A stretch of 64,000 bases of DNA from Streptomyces davaonensis JCM 4913. Its GTDB lineage: Bacteria > Actinomycetota > Actinomycetes > Streptomycetales > Streptomycetaceae. The position numbers and the translations under genes were made by a program. The notes under the pieces are model-generated. The model ran no database searches. It had not been told where the DNA came from and saw only the letters and a program-made list of their open reading frames with translations. The stretch lies in contig NC_020504.1 in the NCBI RefSeq assembly GCF_000349325.1, forward strand, positions 6,668,053 to 6,732,052, in the 5' to 3' direction. Shown here piece after piece: positions 43,939 through 51,138 of the stretch (position 1 is its first letter; every line of letters begins with the position of its first letter).

Positions 43939-45105
43939 ATGCGTCATTTCGGGCACATCGCCCCTGAGGTGCGGCAGCGCCTTTTCTACCGGGAGCCGTG
44001 CGAGTTCGACGCGGATTCCCCGGCCCGGCTGCTCTCCACCGCCCTCGGGGCCACCCTCTACAGCCCGGCCACCCGGCCGCGCCTCGCGGACGACATCCGC
44101 AAGCAGGCGGCGCGCGGCGTGGTCTCGATGGTGCTGTGCCTGGAGGACTCCATCGGCGACGAGGACGTGGCGGCGGGCGAGGAGAACCTCGTCCGGCAGT
44201 TCACCGACCTCGCGGAACACGCGCGGGAGGGTCTGCCGCTGCTGTTCATCCGGGTCCGTACGCCCGAACAGATCCCCGACCTGGTACGACGCCTCGGAAC
44301 CGCCGTGGAGCTGCTCTCCGGATTCGTGCTGCCGAAGTTCACCGAGGAACGCGGCATCCCCTTCCTGGAGGCGCTGACGGCCGCCGAGACGGCGAGCGGA
44401 CGCCGGCTGTTCGCCATGCCCGTGCTGGAGTCGCCCGAGCTGCTGTTCCGGGAGTCCCGGGTGGAGACGCTGGAAGGGATCTTCCGGGCGGTCGACAAGT
44501 ATCGTGAAAGAGTGCTCGCGCTGCGGCTCGGCGTGACCGACTTCTGCTCCTCCTACGGCCTGCGCCGCGCCTCCGACATGACGGCGTACGACGTCCAGAT
44601 CGTCGCCTCCGTCATCGCCGACGTGGTCAACATGCTCGGCCGCGCCGACGGCACCGGGTTCACCGTGACCGGCCCGGTGTGGGAGTACTTCCGGGTGCAG
44701 GAACGTATGTTCAAGCCCCAGCTGCGCCGCAGCCCCTTCCTGGAGGGCCAGGCCGAGGAACTGCGCGAGGCCCTCATCGAGCACGCGATGGACGGCCTGC
44801 TCCGCGAGATCGCCCTCGACCAGGCCAACGGCCTCACCGGCAAGACCTGCATCCACCCGTCCCACGTCCTGCCCGTGCACGCGCTGTCCGTCGTCAGTCA
44901 CGAGGAGTTCAGCGACGCCCAGGACATCCTGCGGCCCGAGAGCGGCGGCGGGGGCGTGCTGCGCTCGGCGTACACGAACAAGATGAACGAGGTGAAGCCG
45001 CACCGCGCCTGGGCCGAGCGGACCCTGCTGCGCGCCGAGGTCTTCGGAGTGGCCAACGAGGACGTCGGCTTCGTGGAGCTGCTCGCCGCCGGAATCCCCG
45101 GCTGA
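43939..45105 (+). CDS. HpcH/HpaI aldolase/citrate lyase family protein of the Ter stress system
   Basis: A 388-aa TIM-barrel lyase-like protein related to CitE and HpcH. The metal and substrate region is visible: VVSMVLCLEDSIGDED, FIRVRTPEQI, VLPKFTEERGIPF, FAMPVLESPELL and LRLGVTDFCSSYGLRR. The C-terminal GLTGKTCIHPSHVLPVHAL is the CitE-like lid. Published comparative genomics places such an enzyme in Ter-linked gene sets with PRTase, StiP and HAD proteins, where it is proposed to act on a nucleoside-like compound. GGGGGAG at 43928 supports ATG 43939. It begins a three-gene operon. Confidence 0.9.
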   Translation: MRHFGHIAPEVRQRLFYREPCEFDADSPARLLSTALGATLYSPATRPRLADDIRKQAARGVVSMVLCLEDSIGDEDVAAGEENLVRQFTDLAEHAREGLPLLFIRVRTPEQIPDLVRRLGTAVELLSGFVLPKFTEERGIPFLEALTAAETASGRRLFAMPVLESPELLFRESRVETLEGIFRAVDKYRERVLALRLGVTDFCSSYGLRRASDMTAYDVQIVASVIADVVNMLGRADGTGFTVTGPVWEYFRVQERMFKPQLRRSPFLEGQAEELREALIEHAMDGLLREIALDQANGLTGKTCIHPSHVLPVHALSVVSHEEFSDAQDILRPESGGGGVLRSAYTNKMNEVKPHRAWAERTLLRAEVFGVANEDVGFVELLAAGIPG

Positions 45106-45126
45106 CCACCGACAACCAAGGGACGC

Positions 45127-47625
45127 ATGAACAAGGCAGTGAACAACGGGGTCTGGTCCGGCACCTGGGTCGCCGAGCGGCTCGGGGTCGAACTGAAGGG
45201 CGACGACACGCTCAAGGACCTGCTGGGCCTGGCCCTGCGCCGCAACCCCAAGCGGGCCCACCTCCTCGTATCCCATGTGCTCGGCAAACACATCCCGCAG
45301 TCACCGGCCGTGGTCTACGGCCATGGCTTCGCCCTCGGACGGCAGGTGCGGGAGCTGCTGGGCGCCGAGGAGGCGGCCAACGCCGTCGTCCTCGGCTACG
45401 CGGAGACCGCGACGGGCCTGGGCCACTCGGTGGCCGACGGCCTCGGCCCGGCCCCCTACCTCCACTCCACCCGCCGCCCGGTCCCCGGCATCGCCCCGGC
45501 GGGCGGTTTCGAGGAGTCCCACTCCCACGCGACCTCGCACCTGCTGCTGCCCGAGGACCCGGCCCTGCTGGTCGGCGACGGCCCCCTGGTCCTGGTCGAC
45601 GACGAGTTCTCCACCGGCAACACGGTCCTGAACACGATCCGCGACCTGCACGAGCGCTACCCGAGGCGCCGGTACGTCGTGGTCGCCCTCGTCGACATGC
45701 GCTCGACGGCGGACGCGGGGCGACTGGAGGAGTTCGCGCGGGAGATCGGCGCGAGGGTGGACTTGGTGGCGGGGGCGAAGGGGACGGTGGGCTTGCCGGA
45801 GGGGGTGCTGGAGACAGGGCAACGGTTGGTCGCCGAGTTCGAAAGCTCCCCAGGGGCGCGGGGCTGTGTTGAATCTGCGGCTACCGCCGCGCGGGCGCGA
45901 CCAGCCCCCACCAACCCGCAGCCAACAGTCAACCGAGTAGACCTCCACTGGCCCCACGGCCTCCCCGACGGCGGCAGACACGGCTTCACCCAGGCACACC
46001 GAATACGCCTGGAAACCGCCCTCCCCGCCATGGCCGCAAGGCTCGCCGAAGCTCTCCCCGATAACGCGCACCGCGTGCACATCCTCGGCTTCGAAGAGCT
46101 GATGTACGCCCCCCTCCGCCTGGCCCGCGAGCTGGAGCAGATCACGGACGACACCGAGATCCGCTACTCCACCACCACCCGCTCACCGGTTCTCGCGGTC
46201 GACGACCCCGGCTATGCGATCCGCACCCGCCTCGTCTTCCCGGCACACGACAACCCGGCGGACGGACCGGGCGACCGCTACGCCTACAACGTCGCCGGAG
46301 CGGACTTCGACGCCATCGTCGCCGTAGTCGACTCCACCGCCGACACCCCCGAACTGCACGCCCCCGGCGGCCTCTTGGACCAGCTCGCGGAGCACACTGC
46401 GCACGTCCTGCTCGTGGTCGTCCCCTCCTACGTCCCCGAGCCCCTGTACGTACCCGAAAGGCCCTCGATGCTGCCCGAGCCCCTCCGCGGCCCCGCCTTC
46501 TCCTCGTACCCCCCGGAGGAGGTCGGCTGGCTCCTCCAGGACCTGTCCGACGTCACCCTGGAGGCGCCGACCGAGGAGCGTGAGGAGGCCATCCAGAGCG
46601 GTGGCGCGCACTACGCGGAGTCGCTGCCGGTGGAGTACCAGCCGAGCGCCGAGTACCAGGGACTGTTCCAGACGGCGCTGGAGGAGTCCGCGTCCCGGCT
46701 CGCGCAGGCGGTCGGCGCGGTGACGGAGGTCGTGCTCGCCGAGCGCTCCCCGCGCCCCGTGCTGGTGTCGCTGGCCCGCGCCGGCACCCCCGTGGGCGTC
46801 CTGATGCGCCGCTGGGCCCAGCACCGCCACGGCCTCGACCTTCCCCACTACGCCGTCTCCATCGTGCGCGGCCGCGGCATCGACGCCAACGCTCTGCGCT
46901 GGCTCGCCTCCCACCACGACCCGCGTGATGTCGTCTTCGTCGACGGCTGGACCGGCAAGGGCGCCATCACCCGCGAACTGGCCGACGCCATCGAGGAGTT
47001 CGAGGCCGCCGAGGGCATCACCGGCTTCGACCCGGAGATCGCGGTACTGGCCGACCCGGGCTCGTGCGTACGGACGTACGGCACCCGCGAGGACTACCTG
47101 ATCCCGTCGGCGTGCCTCAACTCCACGGTGTCCGGCCTGATTTCCCGTACCGTGCTGCGCGCGGACCTGGTGGGCCCGAACGACTTCCACGGCGCGAAGT
47201 TCTACCGCGAACTCGCCGGTGCCGATGTGTCGGTGGACTTCCTGGACGCCGTGGCCGCGCGCTTCCCCGAGGTGGCGGACGCGGTGGACGCTCAGGCCAA
47301 GGAGCTGCTGTCGGCCGACCGGACGCCGACCTGGGAAGGCTGGGCGGCGGTTGAGCGCATCAGCGAGGAGTACGGCATCCATGACGTGAACCTCGTCAAG
47401 CCCGGCGTCGGCGAGACCACGCGGGTGCTGCTGCGGCGGGTGCCGTGGAAGATCCTGGCGCGGGCAGGGGCCGGCGCCGACCTGGACCACGTACGACTGC
47501 TGGCGGAGCAAAGAGGGGTACCCGTGGAAGAAGTGGCCGAACTGCCGTACACCTGCGTGGGGTTGATCCACCCCAAGTACACGCGGGGCGCGACGGGCGC
47601 CGACGGCAAGGCGGTGTCGGTCTGA
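45127..47625 (+). CDS. Fused phosphoribosyltransferase-TRSP-StiP cysteine protease-PELOTA protein of the Ter system
   Basis: An 832-aa multi-domain protein. Order: PRTase with PRPP loop LVLVDDEFSTGNTV (residues about 1-240); a linker made of a dispersed repeat (242-266); a TRSP domain beginning VDLHWPHGLPDGGRHGFTQ (about 275-430); a StiP-type cysteine-protease/PRTase-like domain (about 495-735) with SLARAGTPVG, VFVDGWTGKGAI, ACLNSTVSGLISR and NDFHGAKFY; and a C-terminal PELOTA RNA-binding domain, TTRVLLRRVPWKILA to CVGLIHP. In many genomes these are two genes. The 1-bp TGATG overlap couples it to the HAD gene. Likely role: building or breaking a ribosylated signal or RNA product under stress. 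Confidence 0.88.
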   Translation: MNKAVNNGVWSGTWVAERLGVELKGDDTLKDLLGLALRRNPKRAHLLVSHVLGKHIPQSPAVVYGHGFALGRQVRELLGAEEAANAVVLGYAETATGLGHSVADGLGPAPYLHSTRRPVPGIAPAGGFEESHSHATSHLLLPEDPALLVGDGPLVLVDDEFSTGNTVLNTIRDLHERYPRRRYVVVALVDMRSTADAGRLEEFAREIGARVDLVAGAKGTVGLPEGVLETGQRLVAEFESSPGARGCVESAATAARARPAPTNPQPTVNRVDLHWPHGLPDGGRHGFTQAHRIRLETALPAMAARLAEALPDNAHRVHILGFEELMYAPLRLARELEQITDDTEIRYSTTTRSPVLAVDDPGYAIRTRLVFPAHDNPADGPGDRYAYNVAGADFDAIVAVVDSTADTPELHAPGGLLDQLAEHTAHVLLVVVPSYVPEPLYVPERPSMLPEPLRGPAFSSYPPEEVGWLLQDLSDVTLEAPTEEREEAIQSGGAHYAESLPVEYQPSAEYQGLFQTALEESASRLAQAVGAVTEVVLAERSPRPVLVSLARAGTPVGVLMRRWAQHRHGLDLPHYAVSIVRGRGIDANALRWLASHHDPRDVVFVDGWTGKGAITRELADAIEEFEAAEGITGFDPEIAVLADPGSCVRTYGTREDYLIPSACLNSTVSGLISRTVLRADLVGPNDFHGAKFYRELAGADVSVDFLDAVAARFPEVADAVDAQAKELLSADRTPTWEGWAAVERISEEYGIHDVNLVKPGVGETTRVLLRRVPWKILARAGAGADLDHVRLLAEQRGVPVEEVAELPYTCVGLIHPKYTRGATGADGKAVSV
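45852..45923 (+). repeat. Dispersed repeat (copy 4) read as coding sequence
   Basis: AGGGGCGCGGGG begins it and CGACCAGCCCCCACC then CCCGCAGCC end it, as in copies 1-3, with about 30 bp between the two halves. It encodes the residues SPGARGCVESAATAARARP and TNPQP in the PRTase fusion protein. The frame is unbroken, and the insert sits in a linker between two domains. Confidence 0.75.
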
Positions 47626-48437
47626 TGCCGGTACTTGTGGCGAGCGATCTGGACCGCACCCTCATCTACTCCTCCGCGGCCCTCGCACTGACCATGCCGG
47701 ACGCGCGGGCGCCGAGGCTGCTGTGCGTGGAGGTGCACGAGTCCAAGCCGCTCTCGTACATGACCGAGACCGCCTCGCAGTTGCTGACGGAACTCGGCGA
47801 CGTGGCGCTGTTCGTGCCGACCACGACCCGCACCCGCAAGCAGTACGAGCGCATCAACCTCCCCGGCCCGCAGCCGAAGTACGCGATCTGCGCCAACGGC
47901 GGCCACCTCCTGGTGGACGGCGTCTCCGACCCCGACTGGCAGGCACGGGTCACCGCCCGCCTCGCCGACGAGTGCGCGCCCCTCGACGAGATCCGCGAGT
48001 ACCTGATGGCGACCGCCGACCCCATGTGGGTCCGCAAGCACCGGGTCGCCGAGGACCTCTTCGCCTACCTGGTCGTGGAACGCGAACTGCTCCCCGAGGA
48101 CTGGGTGAAGGAACTCGCGGCCTGGGCGGAGAACCGCGGCTGGACGGTCTCCCTCCAGGGCCGCAAGATCTACGCGGTCCCGAAGCCCCTCACGAAGAGC
48201 GCCGCGATGCACGAACTGGCGCGACGCACGGGCGCGGACCTGACACTCGCGGCAGGCGATTCCCTGCTGGACGCGGACCTGCTGCTCGCGGCGGACAAGG
48301 GCTGGCGCCCGGGGCACGGGGAGCTGGCGGACGCGGAGTGGACGGCACCGGAGATCAGGGCGCTGCCGGAGCGGGGAGTGCTGGCGGGGGAGAGGATCCT
48401 CAGGGAGTTCCTGAAGGAGTGCAGGGCGCCGAAGTAG
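47625..48437 (+). CDS. HAD superfamily phosphatase of the Ter operon
   Basis: A 270-aa haloacid-dehalogenase-like phosphatase. Motif I is VASDLDRTLIYS, with the nucleophile and acid Asp pair. Motif II is FVPTTTRTRKQYERI, motif III is the Lys in PKPLTKSAAM and motif IV is AGDSLLDADLL. The cap is of the C2/Cof type. ATG 47625 overlaps the stop of the PRTase fusion gene by 1 bp (TGATG), so the two are translationally coupled. It would dephosphorylate the product of that enzyme, by inference. It ends 3 bp before the convergent FmdB gene. Confidence 0.9.
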   Translation: MPVLVASDLDRTLIYSSAALALTMPDARAPRLLCVEVHESKPLSYMTETASQLLTELGDVALFVPTTTRTRKQYERINLPGPQPKYAICANGGHLLVDGVSDPDWQARVTARLADECAPLDEIREYLMATADPMWVRKHRVAEDLFAYLVVERELLPEDWVKELAAWAENRGWTVSLQGRKIYAVPKPLTKSAAMHELARRTGADLTLAAGDSLLDADLLLAADKGWRPGHGELADAEWTAPEIRALPERGVLAGERILREFLKECRAPK

Positions 48438-48440
48438 CGC

Positions 48441-48653
48441 TCAGCTGCAACAACCCCCACCGCAACAGCCCCCGCCTGCCTGAGGAGCACGCGCGGGGGC
48501 GGCTGCCGTACCCCCGACAGCCACCGTCGACAACAACTTCACCGTGTCCTCATGTCCCGAAGGACACGAGGCGGGGTCGGAGGACTGAGCCATGGGACGG
48601 CTGACTTCGAACGTGTCACCGCAGGTCCGGCACCGATAGTCATAACGAGGCAT
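48441..48653 (-). CDS. FmdB-type zinc ribbon protein
   Basis: A 70-aa regulator-like protein with a zinc ribbon: YDYRCRTCGDTFEVSRP then ASCPSGHEDTVKLLS. The second pair is Cys/His, not Cys/Cys. The tail is Gly/Cys-rich (GGGCCGGGCCS), which could bind metal or be palmitoyl-like. The start is ATG 48653, inside one copy of a 22-bp tandem duplication. It follows the coiled-coil protein gene on the same strand. FmdB-like proteins have unclear roles. Confidence 0.9.
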   Translation of the reverse strand: MPRYDYRCRTCGDTFEVSRPMAQSSDPASCPSGHEDTVKLLSTVAVGGTAAAPARAPQAGGGCCGGGCCS

Positions 48654-48687
48654 GCCGACAGATTAAACGAGGCATGCCGACGGATTA
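48644..48687. repeat. 22-bp tandem duplication of a translation start region
   Basis: AACGAGGCATGCCGACAGATTA (quoted in two parts: AACGAGGCATGC and CGACAGATTA) is followed directly by the same 22 bp with one change (A to G). The first copy contains the FmdB start codon (48651-48653 on the minus strand). The second copy places another ATG at 48675, out of frame, and the upstream gene's stop codon falls in its end. Confidence 0.9.
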
Positions 48688-50076
48688 ACTGCCGGACCCG
48701 CCCCGCTCCTCCCTGATCTGAGCCACCACCCGAGCCACGGTCTGCCGCACCGCCTCCAACTCGGTGAGGAAGTGCCAGTAGTCCGGATGCCGCCCTTCCA
48801 AGGTCTCGACGGCCCGGTCCAGCCGCCCCACCGAGTCGTCCAACGGCCGCGCATGCCGAGGATCAGGCGTGTTCCGCCCGGCCATGGCCAACCGCTGCGC
48901 ATCCCGGATCGCGAACCGCGTACGGTCGATCTCGGCGGCAGGATCCTTCTGCACGGCGTTCAGCCGCCGCAGCCGGTCCCCGGCGGCGGACACGGACTCG
49001 TCCGTGGAGTTGAGCAACGCCCGAACCGTCGACAACAGCGCGGTCGCATCCGGCCACCGCTGCTCGTCCCGCGCCGCCTGGGCCTCCTTCAGCTTCAACT
49101 CGGCCTGCCGCACATTCTCGACGGCCTGGTCGGGCACCCCCTGAAGGTCCTGCCAGCAAGCCGCGGTGAACCGCCGCCGCAACTCGCTCAGCACCGGCTC
49201 GACCTGCCCGGACCGCGTGGTGAGCGCCTGCGCCCGAGTCCGCAGCGAGACCAGCCGATGATCGATCTCAGCGGCCCGCTCAGGCAACCGCTCAGCCTCG
49301 ACCCGCACGGCCTCGGCCTCCCGGGCAACCCGCTCGGCACGCTCCAGCGTCTGCGGCACACCATGCTGCCCGGCACCCTGATTCAACCGGGTCAGCTCAG
49401 GAGCCAGCGCCGCAAGCCGCGCCGCGAGATCATCGGCCTTCAACCCCGACGACCGTACGGCGTCCAGGGCGTTGGACGCGGCGAGCAACCCCTGCCGGGC
49501 CCGCTCCACCGCAGGCGCGAGCCGCGCCAACTGCGTCTCCGCCTTGCCGAGCAGCGGCCCGAGACCGTCCCCGAACCGATCCAGCTCCCGCTTGACGTCG
49601 GTGAGCGCGTCCTTGGCCCTGCTCAGCTCGGTACGCGCGCGTACGGCGGCCGAGGCTTCGAGATCGTCCCGGTCGAGATCATGGGCGTCGACGGCCTGGA
49701 TGTACTGATGACTGACCTCGTCGATACGCCTGCTGATCGCCTCGAAGTCGCTGACAGCCCGCCGGGCGGCGGGTGAGTCGTCGACGGCCGTGATGGTCTC
49801 TATCGAGATCCGCAGATCGCGCTGGGCGGTGTCCAGTTCGTAGAACGCGGCCGCGGCATCGTCCTTCGCGGCCTGCGCCTCGGCCCGCTGGCTCTCGGCC
49901 CGGCCGCCGAACCACCGCCGGGTGCCGCCGCCGGCGAACGCGGCGGGCAGCACGAGCGCGGCGGCCAGGGGCAGGGCGAGAAGGGCGACGGTGTCCGCGA
50001 GCGCCTGCCGTACGGGACGGGGTCGGGGTGCACGCGGCACCAACGGCGAGTACGGCTGCGATGGTGTCGCCGTCAC
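48685..50076 (-). CDS. Membrane-anchored coiled-coil protein, function unknown
   Basis: A 463-aa protein with one N-terminal membrane helix (about residues 31-48, LLALPLAAALVLPAAFAG). Heptad-rich stretches fill nearly all the remainder, such as AESQRAEAQAAKDDAAAAFYEL, TELSRAKDALTDVKRELDRF and EAEAVRVEAERLPERAAEID. Charged Arg/Glu/Asp pairs favour dimeric or trimeric coiled coils. No catalytic motif is present. Start is GTG 50076. It may tether a complex to the membrane, in the way of the TerY-P/VWA-linked proteins in Ter systems, but no homology supports that. I do not recognise the family. Confidence 0.85.
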   Translation of the reverse strand: MTATPSQPYSPLVPRAPRPRPVRQALADTVALLALPLAAALVLPAAFAGGGTRRWFGGRAESQRAEAQAAKDDAAAAFYELDTAQRDLRISIETITAVDDSPAARRAVSDFEAISRRIDEVSHQYIQAVDAHDLDRDDLEASAAVRARTELSRAKDALTDVKRELDRFGDGLGPLLGKAETQLARLAPAVERARQGLLAASNALDAVRSSGLKADDLAARLAALAPELTRLNQGAGQHGVPQTLERAERVAREAEAVRVEAERLPERAAEIDHRLVSLRTRAQALTTRSGQVEPVLSELRRRFTAACWQDLQGVPDQAVENVRQAELKLKEAQAARDEQRWPDATALLSTVRALLNSTDESVSAAGDRLRRLNAVQKDPAAEIDRTRFAIRDAQRLAMAGRNTPDPRHARPLDDSVGRLDRAVETLEGRHPDYWHFLTELEAVRQTVARVVAQIREERGGSGS

Positions 50077-50153
50077 ATCCCTCTCCCGTGCTGTGGTCCG
50101 CCCTGCCCGGCGCTGTCATTCTCCCACCGGTTAAGGACGAACACACGGGCCCG

Positions 50154-50951
50154 TTAGTTCGCGGTTCGGACCGTGACTTTCCCGTCGCCGGTACGCGCAC
50201 CGATGACATGCCCGCTCGCCTCGTCCCGAGGCACGGACACATCGACCCCGCCGTCCCCCGTCTGGGTCGACACCCGATACGTCGCCCTGGGCACCTCGAT
50301 CGTCACGGACCCGTCCCCGGTACGGGACTCCACCAGATCCGGCACGACGCCCAGTTCGAGCTTCACCGACCCGTCCCCGGTCTGCGCCCGCACCTCACGC
50401 GAGTCGACCTCGGCCCGCACGGACCCGTCCCCGGTCTGCACCCGCAGCGGCCCCGTGGAGTCGGTGACATGCACAGACCCATCACCGGTACGAATGTTCA
50501 GCGCATCCTCGAACCCCCGGGCCCGCACACTGCCGTCCCCTTCCTGAACCTGCACGGAGATCCCCCGAGGCACCTCGATCAAATGCTTGGCGGCACAGTC
50601 GGCAACGACGCCGGAACACTTCATCCGCAGCTTGAGCCGACCGTCCTCCATCTCCCAGGTCACCTTGGGATCACCCCCCATGACCACGGACCCCTTGAAC
50701 CACCGGGTGACCCGCACCTCCCCCTCGGGGATCCCCTCAGCAGCCACGATCTCCAGAGCCGAGTCATCGGACTCGATCACCAGACTCTGCCCCTCGATCC
50801 CGAAAGACCGCCGCTCAGGCTCCGTGTCCTCCCCGGCATCAGCACAGGCCCCAAGCCCAGCAACAAGCAACGCGACCACACCGACACCAGCCCCGACCCG
50901 CCCAGCACGCCCCACGACGGCCACCCCCAAACAGTCCAAAGAAGCTCCCAC
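50154..50951 (-). CDS. DUF4097 beta-strand-repeat lipoprotein
   Basis: A 265-aa secreted protein with lipobox LVAGLGAC (Cys about 36). The mature part is a DUF4097 beta-helix-like repeat, where TGDGSV occurs at intervals of about 19-20 residues: EGDGSV, TGDGSV four times, TGDGGV and TGDGKV. Two extra Cys (MKCSGVVADCAAK) may form a disulfide. GTG 50951 gives a long signal, while later GTG/ATG starts exist, so the true N-terminus is uncertain. Repeat proteins of this type are common in Streptomyces; function is unknown. Confidence 0.88.
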   Translation of the reverse strand: MGASLDCLGVAVVGRAGRVGAGVGVVALLVAGLGACADAGEDTEPERRSFGIEGQSLVIESDDSALEIVAAEGIPEGEVRVTRWFKGSVVMGGDPKVTWEMEDGRLKLRMKCSGVVADCAAKHLIEVPRGISVQVQEGDGSVRARGFEDALNIRTGDGSVHVTDSTGPLRVQTGDGSVRAEVDSREVRAQTGDGSVKLELGVVPDLVESRTGDGSVTIEVPRATYRVSTQTGDGGVDVSVPRDEASGHVIGARTGDGKVTVRTAN

Positions 50952-51138
50952 GAGCCTCTACGACCGTACGAACCAAGCCCCCACCCGCACGATCCGGGCC
51001 ACTACCGGGTTTCGGGTGGGGATAACCCCCGGGAGCCCCTGACTGCGACCGGAGTTCCTGTGTCGAACGGGTGACCTTCCCCGGTGGCAGTCGTTGCATG
51101 CAATGAAGGATCTTCATGCTGTTGGGAGGGGGCGGGCG

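Noticed and set aside
45852..45923. Frameshift or assembly error inside the PRTase fusion gene
   Set aside because: The frame is open across the repeat and the flanking domains are in the same frame, so an error is unlikely.
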